Program-made: the position numbers and the translations under genes | DNA from: Methylobacterium durans | GTDB lineage: Bacteria; Pseudomonadota; Alphaproteobacteria; Rhizobiales; Beijerinckiaceae | Direction: 5' to 3' | NCBI RefSeq assembly: GCF_003173715.1 | Contig: NZ_CP029550.1 | Span: 1,488,001-1,552,000 of the forward strand | Length of the DNA stretch: 64,000 bases | Part shown: piece after piece, positions 8,204 to 23,032 of the stretch | Position numbering within the stretch: the first letter of the stretch is position 1 | Layout of the letters: the number at the start of each line of letters is the position of its first letter | Notes under the pieces: generated by a model | The model's database searches: none | Told to the model about the DNA's origin: nothing | The model's input: only the letters and a program-made list of their open reading frames with translations

Positions 8204-8865
8204 TCAGGAGGCGAGGAACGGCAGGCGCTCGGCTTCGATCTGCGCCAGCAGATGCATCCCCGAGCGGGCGTACGCGTAGCGGGCGACCGCGATCCTCTCC
8301 GCCCAGTCCGGCAACCGCAGCCCCATCGTCTCGGTGATGACCAGGCCCTCCTCGTACGCCGGGCCGATCCGCCCTTCGACCATCTCGAGCCAGGCGAGCG
8401 CCTGGTCGATCCCGCGTCGGCCGCTCTCGACGGGGCAGTGTCCCGGGACAAGCCGTCCGTGTCCGATCCCGCCGAGCGTCGCCAGCGCGGCCCGCCAGCG
8501 CGGAAGGTCGGCGTCCGGGGTCGTCGCGGCACGGTCGAGGAAGACGAGTTCGCCGGGGAACAGCAGGCCGGATCTCTCCTCGAACAGGCAGAGGTCCTCG
8601 ACGGTGTGGCCCGACAGGTGCAACAGACGGAAGCGACGCTCGCCGATCCCCTCCACGCCGTCGCGGGCCTCGCGCGCCGGTGCCCCGCATCCAGTCGCCC
8701 GCGACGCGGTACACGCCGGCGGCGAGTTCATTGCCGAAGCGCCTCAAGTCGGCCTGCTGGCCGGGCCCGGCCGAGACTGTATCGGCGGGGAAGGAGGTGG
8801 CGCCGAGACAGTGGTCGGCGTGGAAATGCGGGAGGTAGAAGCGGATCACGGGCTTGCCGTTGAGC
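8204..8865 (-). pseudogene. Metallo-beta-lactamase-fold hydrolase, 5'-truncated and frameshifted
   Basis: The coding trace starts at about 8865 with LNGKPVIRFYLPHFHADHCL, which contains the zinc-binding HxHxDH motif. It runs in one frame to about 8682, then continues in another frame (GEGIGERRF region, LHLSGHTVEDLCLFEERSG, LVPGHCP) to the stop at 8204. Adding one C to the coding strand at 8680-8682 joins the frames as MRGTPAREARDGVEG. The N-terminal strand region normally preceding HxHxDH is absent, and an in-frame TGA lies immediately upstream. The best match by motif is the zinc hydrolases that accompany PQQ-dependent dehydrogenases in methylotrophs, but that subfamily call is inference. 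It abuts a headless response regulator on the other strand. Confidence 0.7.
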
Positions 8866-8866
8866 C

Positions 8867-9239
8867 CGCATCATCCGGGAGGCGCTGCAGCTCGGCGCGG
8901 CCGGCTTCGTGCCGAAATCGTCGGGGCAGGCGACCTACCTGCAGGCGGTCGAGCGCGTCATGAACGGGCACATCTTCGTGCCGGCGGCGATCAAGGGCGG
9001 CCCGCATCCCGACCACGGCATCGAACCCGCCGCTCTGCGCGTCGGCTCGCTGACGCCCGCGCAGATGAACGTGCTCACCCTGATCAAGCGTGGACTGATC
9101 AACAAGCAGATCGCCTTCAGGCTCGGTATCAGCGACTCGATGGTGAAGGCCCACGTCTCGGAGATCATGCGCAAGCTCGGGGTTCGCAAGCGCACGCAGG
9201 TGGCGCTCTGCGCCGCCTCTCTCGATTTCGACAGGACGC
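8867..9239 (+). pseudogene. LuxR-type response regulator remnant lacking most of REC domain
   Basis: The trace begins mid-protein with RIIREALQLGAAGFVPKSS, the last helix and lysine loop of a receiver domain. It continues into a complete LuxR/FixJ DNA-binding domain: LTPAQMNVLTLIKRGLINKQ, then [20 protein letters not shown] and KRTQVALCA. The phosphorylatable Asp and the first ~85 residues are missing, and no start codon precedes the trace. At the 3' end the frame has no stop for hundreds of codons, running out of frame into the kinase gene. The end coordinate is therefore approximate. Together with the hydrolase relic it marks a decayed divergent gene pair. Confidence 0.75.
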
Positions 9240-9464
9240 TTGCCCGCTGCGAGTCGGGCGGCGGCCCACCGCGGCACGCATCCGGGCCCCAAGGTCGTCC
9301 ATCCCCGCGGCGCGGCGATCCTCCGCCGTCCTCACCGCTCGTTAGCAGCAACCGCCAGTTGCGCTTGCTCGCCTTCATGCACGCGCTTACCAGCAGCGGA
9401 TCAGCGCCTGCAATTGGCGCGCGGCCGCGCGCGGCCGCGCTCCGATGCCCGAAGGTCAGTCCGC

Positions 9465-15268
<5,804 letters not shown>

Positions 15269-15272
<4 letters not shown>

Positions 15273-17335
15273 TGGATTATCCGCCGCTGCCTCTGAGCTT
15301 TCCGGAGCCCGCGGACGATCTGCCGGCGGAGGCGGAGCACCGCGCGATCCGTGCCAAGATCCTGATCGTCGACGACGACCGGCGCAACCTGCTGGCGGCA
15401 TCCGAGGTGCTCGATCAGCCGGGCCTGGAGCTCGTTCTCGCGGATACGCCCGAGGAGGCCCTGCGCCGCACGCTGCGGGAGGATTTCGCGCTGATCCTCC
15501 TCGACGTGCAGATGCCGAGGATGGACGGCTATGAAGTCGCCGCGCTGGTCCGGAGCCGGCCGCGCACCTCCCGGGTGCCGATCGTGTTCCTGACGGCGCA
15601 CAACAAGGACGACATCCACATCTTCCGGGGTTACTCGGCGGGGGCCGTCGACTACGTCTTCAAGCCGATCCAGCCCCTGGTCCTGAAGTCGAAGGTCGAC
15701 ATTTTCGTCGACCTCTACCGGAAAACCGAGGAGATCAAGGGCAAGGCCGCCGCCGAGAAGCGGCTGCTCCTCGAGAACCTCCGCGTGCGCGGCGAGAAGC
15801 TCGAGGCGGAGCGGGCCCTGCGCCGGCAGGAGGAGCATCAATCGGCCGTCCTGCGCGGGTTGCCGATCGCCCTCTACACCGCCTCGGTCGGCGAGGCGGA
15901 CCGCCGCCTGAACTTCACGAGCGACAGCATCGCCCGGATCACGGGTTTCTCGCGCGAGGCGTTCGCGGCCGGCGGGTTGTGGCAGTCGCGGCTGAACCCC
16001 GAGGACCGGGACCGGGCGCTCGCCGCGCTGGACACGATCGGCGATAACGGCACCGTCGCGATCGAGTACCGCTGGCGCAATGCCGACGGCGAGGAGCGCC
16101 ACATCCTCGATCAGATCGTGCTGAACCGGAGCGAGGACGGTGTTCCGGCCGAACTCTTCGGCGTCTGGTTCGACGTGACCGACCGCAAGGAACTCGAACT
16201 CAGCCTGCTGCACGCGTCGAAGCTCGAGGCAGTCGGCCGGCTCACCGGCGGCATCGCCCACGACTTCAACAACATGCTGGGCATCGTGATCGGCAATCTC
16301 GATCTCCTGCAGCGCGCTCTGCCGCCCGACGAGAAGGTCTCGCGCCGGATCGAGCACGCCCTCGACGGCGCGCAGCGCTGCGCGGAACTGACGAGCCGCC
16401 TCCTCACCTTCTCGCGCCGCTCGCCGCTGCAGCCGAAGCTCTTGGAATTCGCCACCTTCATGCCGGGGCTGGTCAAGCTCTTGGAGCGGACGCTCGGCGA
16501 GCGCGTGAGCGTGACGCTGACGATGGACGCGGGGATCCCGCCCGTCCGCGTCGATCACGCACAACTGGAGGCGGCGCTCATCAACCTCGCCGTCAATGCG
16601 CGCGACGCCATGCCGGAAGGCGGCAGGCTCGACCTGTCGGTGCGGGCCCGGAATGACGCGGCCTCCGAGGGTGCTCGGGTCCCGTTCGTGGAGATCGCCG
16701 TCACCGATACCGGAACCGGCATGCCGCCATCCGTCCTCGCCCGCGTCTTCGAGCCCTTCTTCACCACCAAGGAAGCCGGCAAGGGCACGGGCCTCGGCCT
16801 CAGCATGGTCTACGGCTTCGTCCAGCAGAGCGGGGGCACGATCGCGATCGACAGCGTGCCCGATCAGGGTACCACGATCACGGTCGCGCTGCCGGCCTTC
16901 GTCGGGGAGGCGACCGGGCTTTCGGACCGGCCGGCGCCCTCCGCCGGGCACGCGGTGACGGGCGAGGGCAAGATCGTGCTCGTGGTCGAGGACGACGCCG
17001 ACGTCCGCCAGATCGCGATCTCCGCCCTGGAATCCCTCGCCTTCCGGGTCATCGACGCGAAGGACGGCGAGGACGCTCTGCGCACGCTGGAGACGAATCC
17101 GGACGTCCACCTCGTCTTCAGCGACGTGAACATGCCGGGCGCGATCACCGGCCTCGAACTCGGCCGGATCATCCGGGTTCGTTGGCCGGCCGTCTCGGTG
17201 CTCCTCACCTCCGGCTACCTTCGCGAAGATCAGGACCCGAGCGAGTTCGACATCTTGCAGAAGCCGTATCGGACCTCCGATCTGGAGGCGGCTCTGAGCA
17301 AGATCGCCCCGTCGCGCGAGCGCTGCGCTCACTGA
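15269..17335 (+). CDS. Hybrid histidine kinase: REC-PAS-HisKA-HATPase-REC
   Basis: A 688-residue protein. An N-terminal receiver domain (LIVDDDRRN, phospho-Asp at 79 in [11 protein letters not shown]) is followed by a coiled linker and a PAS domain at about 195-310. The histidine kinase core has H-box [12 protein letters not shown] with His 331, ATPase motifs [21 protein letters not shown] and [15 protein letters not shown]-terminal receiver has Asp 619 in VFSDVNMPG. The H-box belongs to the family often paired with PAS sensors. The start ATG at 15269 overlaps the stop of the poly-HAMP kinase (ATGA), so the two are translationally coupled. There is no membrane segment. Receivers at both ends suggest it receives phosphate from its neighbour and passes it on, but the direction is inferred. 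Confidence 0.92.
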
Positions 17336-17665
17336 GGCCGGGCTCGCACCCCAACGGTCGGCGAAAGGCTATTCGCGAGCGCGCGGACGCACGGTCGCGC
17401 ATTCGCACGACGTGATTCAGCCGCTACCAAGATCCTCGTCCGTCCGGGCCGCGCATTTCGCCGCCGGAGCGTTGCCGTTTCGAAGAGTTTGGACGCGCAA
17501 CTTCACAAATGCTTATCTTTGTCACCACCTCCATGAAAAGCTCTGGAAATAGGACGTCAAAGTAAGTTATAGTTCTCGGCAGTCGCGCTCACGATTGGCG
17601 GCGGCTTTCGCGGGCTCGGTGCCCGCCCGGTCGTCGTGAACGGTCTTCCGCTGGAGGGCTCTGCG
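17336..17665. other. Intergenic region, probable promoter for DUF2189 gene
   Basis: A 330-bp stretch without a convincing gene. Its right half (17490-17580) is AT-richer and contains GGAAA-N16-GTT around 17545-17568, a weak resemblance to the EcfG stress promoter consensus (GGAAC, then CGTT). GGAGGG at 17652-17657 is the ribosome binding site of the next gene. Confidence 0.4.
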
Positions 17666-18457
17666 ATGGCAACGCTGCGTGCGGTTTTCCCCCAACAGGT
17701 CAAGGCACGCCCCGGCGTGCGCACGATCGGCACAGAGGATCTGCGATACGCCCTCTCGAAGGGTGTCGAGGATTTCCTGGCGATGCCGACTCACGTCCTG
17801 TTCGTCATCGCGATCTATCCGATCGCAGGCCTGATCATCGCCACCGTGACGTTCGATCAGGATTTGATCCCGCTCCTGTTCCCGCTCGCCTCGGGCTTCG
17901 CCCTCGTCGGCCCGTTCGCGGCCATCGGCCTGTACGAGTTGAGCCGGCGCCGGGCGGCAGGGCTCGATGTGGGCTGGTCGCGCGCATACGCCCCCTTGAG
18001 GGCGCGGTCCGCCGGCGCGATCGTCACCGTCGGCATCGTCCTCATGGCGATCCTCATCGCCTGGCTCATCGCCGCGATGGGCCTCTACTGGGCAATCTAC
18101 GGTGACGAGCAGCCCCAGACGATCTTCGCCTTCGCCGAGGATGTCCTCACCACCCGCCGTGGCTGGACCCTGATCATCATCGGCAACCTCGTGGGCTTCG
18201 CCTTCTCCCTGCTGGCCCTTGCGGTGAGCGTGGTGTCCCTGCCGCTCCTCGTCGACCGCGAGACGGACGCGCTCACGGCCATCGAGACCTCGCTCGAGGC
18301 AGTGCGGATGAATCCGCGCATCATGGTGCTCTGGGGATTCATCGTGGCGGCCTGCCTCGTGATGGGAATGCTGCCGCTCTTCGTCGGATTGACCTTGGCG
18401 CTGCCGATCCTCGGCCACGCCACGTGGCACCTGTACCGGCGCACCGTCGCTCCATGA
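17666..18457 (+). CDS. DUF2189 integral membrane protein
   Basis: A 263-residue protein with about six transmembrane helices. The N-terminal motif VRTIGTEDLRYALSKGVEDF is typical of DUF2189. It is followed by hydrophobic segments such as VLFVIAIYPIAGLIIATV and ALVGPFAAIGLYELSRRR, and a C-terminal pair ending in GHATWHLYRRTVAP. The family has no established biochemical role, but its members are often found near cytochrome oxidase genes, as here. The ATG at 17666 is chosen because GGAGGG lies 8 bases upstream; the frame begins ten codons earlier. It precedes the cytochrome c oxidase operon by about 90 bp on the same strand and may share its transcript. Confidence 0.85.
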   Translation: MATLRAVFPQQVKARPGVRTIGTEDLRYALSKGVEDFLAMPTHVLFVIAIYPIAGLIIATVTFDQDLIPLLFPLASGFALVGPFAAIGLYELSRRRAAGLDVGWSRAYAPLRARSAGAIVTVGIVLMAILIAWLIAAMGLYWAIYGDEQPQTIFAFAEDVLTTRRGWTLIIIGNLVGFAFSLLALAVSVVSLPLLVDRETDALTAIETSLEAVRMNPRIMVLWGFIVAACLVMGMLPLFVGLTLALPILGHATWHLYRRTVAP

Positions 18458-18549
18458 GCGGCGGCCCCGAACGGGAGGACGTCGAGGCCCGTGCCTCCGT
18501 CGAAGGGATCCGGGTGATCCGTCCGTGAGATGAGGTGCGGGAGGCAACC

Positions 18550-19377
18550 GTGTTGGCGCTGATCCTCGTCCTGATCGCCCTCGGATCGATCGCCTTCCAT
18601 GTCCTGAGCCCGTGGTGGTGGACGCCGATCGCCTCGAACTGGAATTACATCGACTCCACGTTGATCATCACCTTCTGGATCACCGGTCTCGCCTTCGCGG
18701 CGATCGTCCTGTTCGTCGCCTATTGCCTGGTCGCCTTCCGCCACCGACCGGGCCGGCGCGCGGCCTACGAGCCGGAGAACCGGCGCCTCGAGGGTTGGCT
18801 GACCGTGGTCACCGCCCTCGGCGTCGCCGCCCTGCTCGCGCCCGGGCTGATCGTCTGGGGGCAGTTCGTGCGGGTGCCGGCCAACGCCACCGAGATCGAG
18901 ATCGTCGCCCAGCAATGGCGCTGGGCCTATCGGCTTCCCGGCGCGGACGGGCGGCTCGGCGCCTCCGGCATCGAGCATGTCAGCGACGAGAACCCGCTCG
19001 GACTCGATCCGAAGGACACGGCCGCGCGGGACGACCTCGTCATCGACGGCGACCTGCACCTGCCCCTCGGCAGGCCCGTGAAGGTCCTGCTCCGCTCGAC
19101 CGATGTGGTGCACAATTTCTACGTGCCGGAGTTCCGGGCCAAGATGGACATCATCCCCGGCATGGTCACGTATTTCTGGTTCACGCCGACCCGGACGGGC
19201 ACCTTCGACGCCCTCTGCAACGAGGTCTGCGGGGTCAGCCACTACGCCATGCGGGGCCGCGTGACCGTGGACGGCGAGGCGGCCTACAGCTCGTGGCTCG
19301 GCCAGCAGAAGACCTTCGCGAGCGTCGCCAGTCAGAAGCGCCTGGCCGCGGGCCGGGCAGGCTCGCAGGAGCGGTGA
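18550..19377 (+). CDS. ctaC: Cytochrome c oxidase subunit II
   Basis: A 275-residue protein. Two N-terminal transmembrane helices (about 1-20 and 35-60) are followed by a periplasmic cupredoxin domain carrying the CuA site: a first His in DVVHNFYVPEF, then CNEVCGVSHYAM with both Cys, the Glu, the second His and the Met. WRWAYRLPG contains the aromatic electron-entry region. There is no fused cytochrome c. I choose GTG 18550 because GGGAGG ends five bases before it; the frame is also open from a GTG at 18535. The subunit accepts electrons from cytochrome c and passes them to heme a in subunit I. It is the first oxidase gene of a five-gene cluster, and its stop overlaps the possible GTG start of ctaD. 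Confidence 0.93.
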   Translation: MLALILVLIALGSIAFHVLSPWWWTPIASNWNYIDSTLIITFWITGLAFAAIVLFVAYCLVAFRHRPGRRAAYEPENRRLEGWLTVVTALGVAALLAPGLIVWGQFVRVPANATEIEIVAQQWRWAYRLPGADGRLGASGIEHVSDENPLGLDPKDTAARDDLVIDGDLHLPLGRPVKVLLRSTDVVHNFYVPEFRAKMDIIPGMVTYFWFTPTRTGTFDALCNEVCGVSHYAMRGRVTVDGEAAYSSWLGQQKTFASVASQKRLAAGRAGSQER

Positions 19378-21176
19378 AGGAGGCGCCCGATGGCCGACGC
19401 GCAGCTCGGAACCGTGCCCCCCTGCCGAAAGGGGGCATCGACGACGTCGAACTCTACCACCCGCACAGCTGGCTGACGAAGTACGTCTTCAGCCAGGACG
19501 CCAAGATCATCGCCGTCCAGTACGCGACGACCGCGCTGGCGATCGGCCTTGTCGCGCTGATCCTGTCCTGGCTCATCCGGCTCCAGCTCGGCTTTCCCGG
19601 CGTCGCCTCCCTGATCGGGCCGAAGGAATATTATCAGCTCATCACCATGCACGGCATGATCATGGTGATCTACCTGCTGACCGCCCTCTTTCTCGGCGGG
19701 TTCGGCAATTACCTGATCCCGCTGATGCTCGGCGCCCGGGACATGGTGTTCCCCTACGTCAACATGCTGAGCTACTGGATCTACCTGCTCGCCGTGCTCG
19801 TCCTCGTGGCGAGCTTCTTCGCGCCGGGCGGCCCGACCGGAGCCGGCTGGACCCTCTACCCGCCGCAGGCGATCCTCTCCGGCACGCCGGGCCAGGAATG
19901 GGGCATCGTGCTGATGCTCCTCTCCCTGATCCTGTTCATCATCGGCTTCACGATGGGCGGCGTGAACTACGTCGTGACCGTGCTCCAGGCGCGGGCGCCC
20001 GGCATGACCCTGATGCGGATGCCGCTCACCATCTGGGGCATCTTCACCGCCACGATCCTGGCGCTTCTCGCCTTCCCGGCGCTGTTCGTCGGCGCCGTGA
20101 TGATGCTCCTCGATCGCCTGCTCGGCACGAGCTTCTTCATGCCCGCGATTATCGAGGCGGGGCAGCGCCTGCGCTACGGCGGCGGCAGCCCGATCCTGTT
20201 CCAGCACCTGTTCTGGTTCTTCGGCCACCCGGAGGTCTACATCGTGGCGCTCCCCGCCTTCGGGATCGTCTCGGACCTGATCAGCACGCACGCGCGCAAG
20301 AACATCTTCGGATACCGGATGATGGTCTGGGCGATCGTCGCCATCGGGGCGCTGAGCTTCGTCGTGTGGGCGCACCACATGTACGTCAGCGGGATGAACC
20401 CGTATTTCGGCTTCTTCTTCGCCACGACGACGCTCGTCATCGCCATCCCGACGGCGATCAAGGTCTACAACTGGGTCCTGACCCTCTGGCGCGGAGACAT
20501 CCATCTCACGCTGCCGATGCTGTTCGCCATCGCCTTCATCGTGACTTTTCTAAACGGCGGCCTGACTGGTCTCTTTCTCGGCAACGTGGTGGTCGACGTC
20601 CCGCTCTCCGACACGATGTTCGTCGTCGCACACTTCCACATGGTGATGGGCGTCGCGCCGATCCTCGTCATCTTCGGCGGCCTGTATCACTGGTATCCGA
20701 AGGTCAGCGGCCGGATGCTGGACGAGCGCCTCGGGCACCTGCACTTCTGGACGACCTTCCTCGGCGCCTACGCGATCTTCTTCCCGATGCACTATCTCGG
20801 GTTGATGGGCGTCCCGCGCCGCTACTTCGACATCGAGGGCCTCAGCTTCGCCACGCCCTCGGTCGCGACGCTCAACGCCTTCATCAGCGTCGTCGCCTTC
20901 CTCGTCGGCGCCGCCCAGATCGCGTTCCTCTACAACCTCGTCCACAGCCGGACCCACGGCGCGCCGGCCGGCGGCAATCCGTGGCGGGCGACCACCCTGG
21001 AGTGGCAGACCCCCACGACGCCGCCGCCCCACGGCAATTGGGGCGCGCACCTCCCCGTGGTCTACCGCTGGCCCTACGATTACAGCGTGCCGGGCGCGTC
21101 CGAAGACTTCATCCCCCAGAACCAGCCCGAACGCATCCCGGGCCCGTCCCCCATCTCCACCGCGGCACCCGCATGA
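19374..21176 (+). CDS. ctaD: Cytochrome c oxidase subunit I (apparent 5' frameshift)
   Basis: A 12-helix heme-copper oxidase core of about 600 residues. It contains the heme and copper ligands (MHGMIMVIYL, FFGHPEVYIVALP, WAHHMYVSGM, HFHMVMG) and intact proton channel residues: Asp and Asn in GARDMVFPYVNM, Glu in HPEVY, Lys in PTAIKVYNW. The in-frame start is a GTG at 19374. However, AAGGAGG at 19377-19383 points to the ATG at 19390, whose frame dies after 28 codons. One extra C in the C6 run at 19417-19422 would join this ATG to the body as MADAQLGTVPPLPKGGIDDV. A base-calling error is the simplest explanation, and a real frameshift rescued by the GTG is the alternative. Confidence 0.92.
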   Translation: MKEAPDGRRAARNRAPLPKGGIDDVELYHPHSWLTKYVFSQDAKIIAVQYATTALAIGLVALILSWLIRLQLGFPGVASLIGPKEYYQLITMHGMIMVIYLLTALFLGGFGNYLIPLMLGARDMVFPYVNMLSYWIYLLAVLVLVASFFAPGGPTGAGWTLYPPQAILSGTPGQEWGIVLMLLSLILFIIGFTMGGVNYVVTVLQARAPGMTLMRMPLTIWGIFTATILALLAFPALFVGAVMMLLDRLLGTSFFMPAIIEAGQRLRYGGGSPILFQHLFWFFGHPEVYIVALPAFGIVSDLISTHARKNIFGYRMMVWAIVAIGALSFVVWAHHMYVSGMNPYFGFFFATTTLVIAIPTAIKVYNWVLTLWRGDIHLTLPMLFAIAFIVTFLNGGLTGLFLGNVVVDVPLSDTMFVVAHFHMVMGVAPILVIFGGLYHWYPKVSGRMLDERLGHLHFWTTFLGAYAIFFPMHYLGLMGVPRRYFDIEGLSFATPSVATLNAFISVVAFLVGAAQIAFLYNLVHSRTHGAPAGGNPWRATTLEWQTPTTPPPHGNWGAHLPVVYRWPYDYSVPGASEDFIPQNQPERIPGPSPISTAAPA

Positions 21177-21183
21177 GCGCGCC

Positions 21184-21885
21184 ATGACCCTCGTGCTCGT
21201 CTACCTCGCCGCGCTCGCGGCCCTGTCCGCCCGGTGGCTGGCGCGGCAGCGGCTCGCCTCGAAGCCATGGCTAGAGACCGGCGCAGCGCTCGATCTCCCG
21301 CCTGGGCCGATGCGGATCCCGGCCGCTAAGCTCGGCGTGTCGGTGCTGCTGGCGGCGATCGGCCTGCTTTTCGCGCTGCTGGTGGCGGCCTACGGGATGC
21401 GCGTCCCGCGGGAGTCCTGGCAGAGCCTGCCCGATCCGCACATCCTCTGGCTGACGACGGGACTTCTCGCCCTGGCGAGCCTCGCGCTGCACGGGGGGAA
21501 GGGCGCGGCGGAACGTGATGGGCGGAGCGCCCTGATGCTCTGGCTGGCCGCCGCGTTGACGGCGATGCTCGGCTTTCTCGCCGGTCAGGGCCTCGCCTGG
21601 CGCCAGCTCCTCGACCTCGGCGCCGGCCCGAACGCCAGTGCGGCGGGCGCCTTCTTCTACCTGATCACTGCCCTGCACGCCCTTCACGTGGGTGGCGGTC
21701 TCGTCGCCCTCTGCGCAATCACGGCCCGCGCGGCGACCGCGCCCGGAACGGAGGCATCGCGCCTCGGCGTGGGGCTTTGCGCCCTCTATGCCGATGCCCT
21801 GCTCGGCGTCTGGCTCGTCCTGTTCGGGCTCCTGTTCCGGACGCCTTGGTCGGGCTGGATCTACGCCCTGTGCGGCCCCGCCTGA
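21184..21885 (+). CDS. Cytochrome c oxidase subunit III-like protein (divergent copy)
   Basis: A 233-residue membrane protein with about six hydrophobic segments. The block FFYLITALHALHVGGGLVAL matches the conserved HxxHV helix of subunit III, and the protein ends with FRTPWSGWIYAL. The rest diverges strongly from classical subunit III, and the first segment (MTLVLVYLAALAALSARW) is short. It starts 7 bp after ctaD and is followed by a second, conventional subunit III gene. Alphaproteobacterial oxidase operons of this type often carry two subunit III-type genes; whether both enter one complex is unknown. Confidence 0.8.
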   Translation: MTLVLVYLAALAALSARWLARQRLASKPWLETGAALDLPPGPMRIPAAKLGVSVLLAAIGLLFALLVAAYGMRVPRESWQSLPDPHILWLTTGLLALASLALHGGKGAAERDGRSALMLWLAAALTAMLGFLAGQGLAWRQLLDLGAGPNASAAGAFFYLITALHALHVGGGLVALCAITARAATAPGTEASRLGVGLCALYADALLGVWLVLFGLLFRTPWSGWIYALCGPA

Positions 21886-21900
21886 GGAAGCGAGGAGAGC

Positions 21901-22623
21901 ATGACCGACGTCGCGTTCCGTTCGATCGCTCCCGCCGAGACCCGGCCGAGCCAGTGGCGGCGCCTCTCGGACGAGTGGTCGGCCGACCGTCAGACCTTCC
22001 GCGGCGCGTCCTGGCGCAAGGCCATGATGTGGATCTTCCTCCTCAGCGACACCTTCGTGTTCGGCTGCTTCCTGCTGTCCTACATGACGGTGCGGATGTC
22101 GACGACCGTGCCCTGGCCGAACCCGAGCAAGGTCTTCGCCCTCGAGATCGGCGGCACCGAGCTGCCCCTCATCCTGATCGCGATCATGACCTTCGTGCTG
22201 ATCTCAAGCAGCGGCACCATGGCGATGGCGGTCGCCTTCGGCTACCGGCACGAGCGCGTGAAGACCGCGCTCCTGATGCTGCTGACGGCGCTCCTCGGCG
22301 CCATGTTCGTCGGGATGCAGGCCTTCGAATGGACGAAGCTGATCCACGAGGGCGTGCGGCCCTGGGGCAATCCGTGGGGTGCGGACCAGTTCGGCTCGAC
22401 GTTCTTCATGATCACGGGCTTCCACGGCACGCACGTCACGATCGGGGTCATCGCGCTCCTCGTCATCGCCCGCAAGGTCTGGCGCGGCGATTTCGATTCC
22501 GGCCGGCGCGGCTTCTTCACGAGCCAGCGCGGACGCTACGAGAACGTCGAGATCGCGGGCCTCTACTGGCACTTCGTCGATCTCGTCTGGGTGTTCATCT
22601 TCGCCCTGTTCTATCTCTGGTAG
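21901..22623 (+). CDS. Cytochrome c oxidase subunit III
   Basis: A 240-residue protein with five to six transmembrane helices. It has the family features FLLSDTFVFGCFLLSYMTVR, a conserved Glu-containing helix (GMQAFEWTKLI), FFMITGFHGTHVTIGVIALL and the C-terminal YWHFVDLVWVFIFALFYLW. The ATG at 21901 follows GAGGAGAG closely. Subunit III stabilises the catalytic core and keeps the D-channel supplied with protons. It is the conventional copy beside the divergent subunit III-like gene. Confidence 0.92.
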   Translation: MTDVAFRSIAPAETRPSQWRRLSDEWSADRQTFRGASWRKAMMWIFLLSDTFVFGCFLLSYMTVRMSTTVPWPNPSKVFALEIGGTELPLILIAIMTFVLISSSGTMAMAVAFGYRHERVKTALLMLLTALLGAMFVGMQAFEWTKLIHEGVRPWGNPWGADQFGSTFFMITGFHGTHVTIGVIALLVIARKVWRGDFDSGRRGFFTSQRGRYENVEIAGLYWHFVDLVWVFIFALFYLW

Positions 22624-22634
22624 GAGGACGAGTC

Positions 22635-22964
22635 ATGGCGGCCGGCGCAGCGCACGAGACCGGGCAGGCCCACCCGATCCGGCTCTATCTCCTCGTCTGG
22701 GGCTGGCTGTTCGTGCTGAGCGCCTGTTCCTACCTCGTCGACTACTTCCACCTGCACGGGTACCTGCGCTGGTTCCTGATCCTGCTGTTCATGATCGTGA
22801 AGGCCGGCCTGATCGTCGCCGTCTTCATGCACATGGCCTGGGAGCGCCTCGCGCTCGTCTACGCGATCCTCGTTCCACCGGCAGCCCTCCTCGTCTTCGT
22901 GGCCATCATGACGTTCGAGGCGAGCTACACGCTCCTCACCCGCCTTGCCTTCGCCGGCGGCTGA
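22635..22964 (+). CDS. Cytochrome c oxidase subunit IV family protein
   Basis: A 109-residue protein with three transmembrane segments (about 16-36, 44-66 and 73-98), including WFLILLFMIVKAGLIVAVFMHM. The helix with Lys and the FMHM end is typical of prokaryotic COX4 (CyoD/CtaF-like) subunits. The ATG at 22635 follows TAGGAGGACG at good spacing. It closes the oxidase cluster, which lacks assembly genes such as ctaB or ctaG in this window. Confidence 0.88.
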   Translation: MAAGAAHETGQAHPIRLYLLVWGWLFVLSACSYLVDYFHLHGYLRWFLILLFMIVKAGLIVAVFMHMAWERLALVYAILVPPAALLVFVAIMTFEASYTLLTRLAFAGG

Positions 22965-23032
22965 CCAGCCGTGGCGTGAGACTGCGACAAATGTGAAGGC
23001 GCGAAGCGCTGCGGGACGCTCTTCTTCGGGAA

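Noticed and set aside
17545..17568. An EcfG promoter before the DUF2189 gene
   Set aside because: GGAAA-N16-GTT differs from consensus at the -35 C and lacks the C of CGTT, so it is too weak to call.
18612..21176. An 854-residue subunit II-subunit I oxidase fusion
   Set aside because: The upstream part is subunit II read in another frame, so this is not a fused CoxBA protein.
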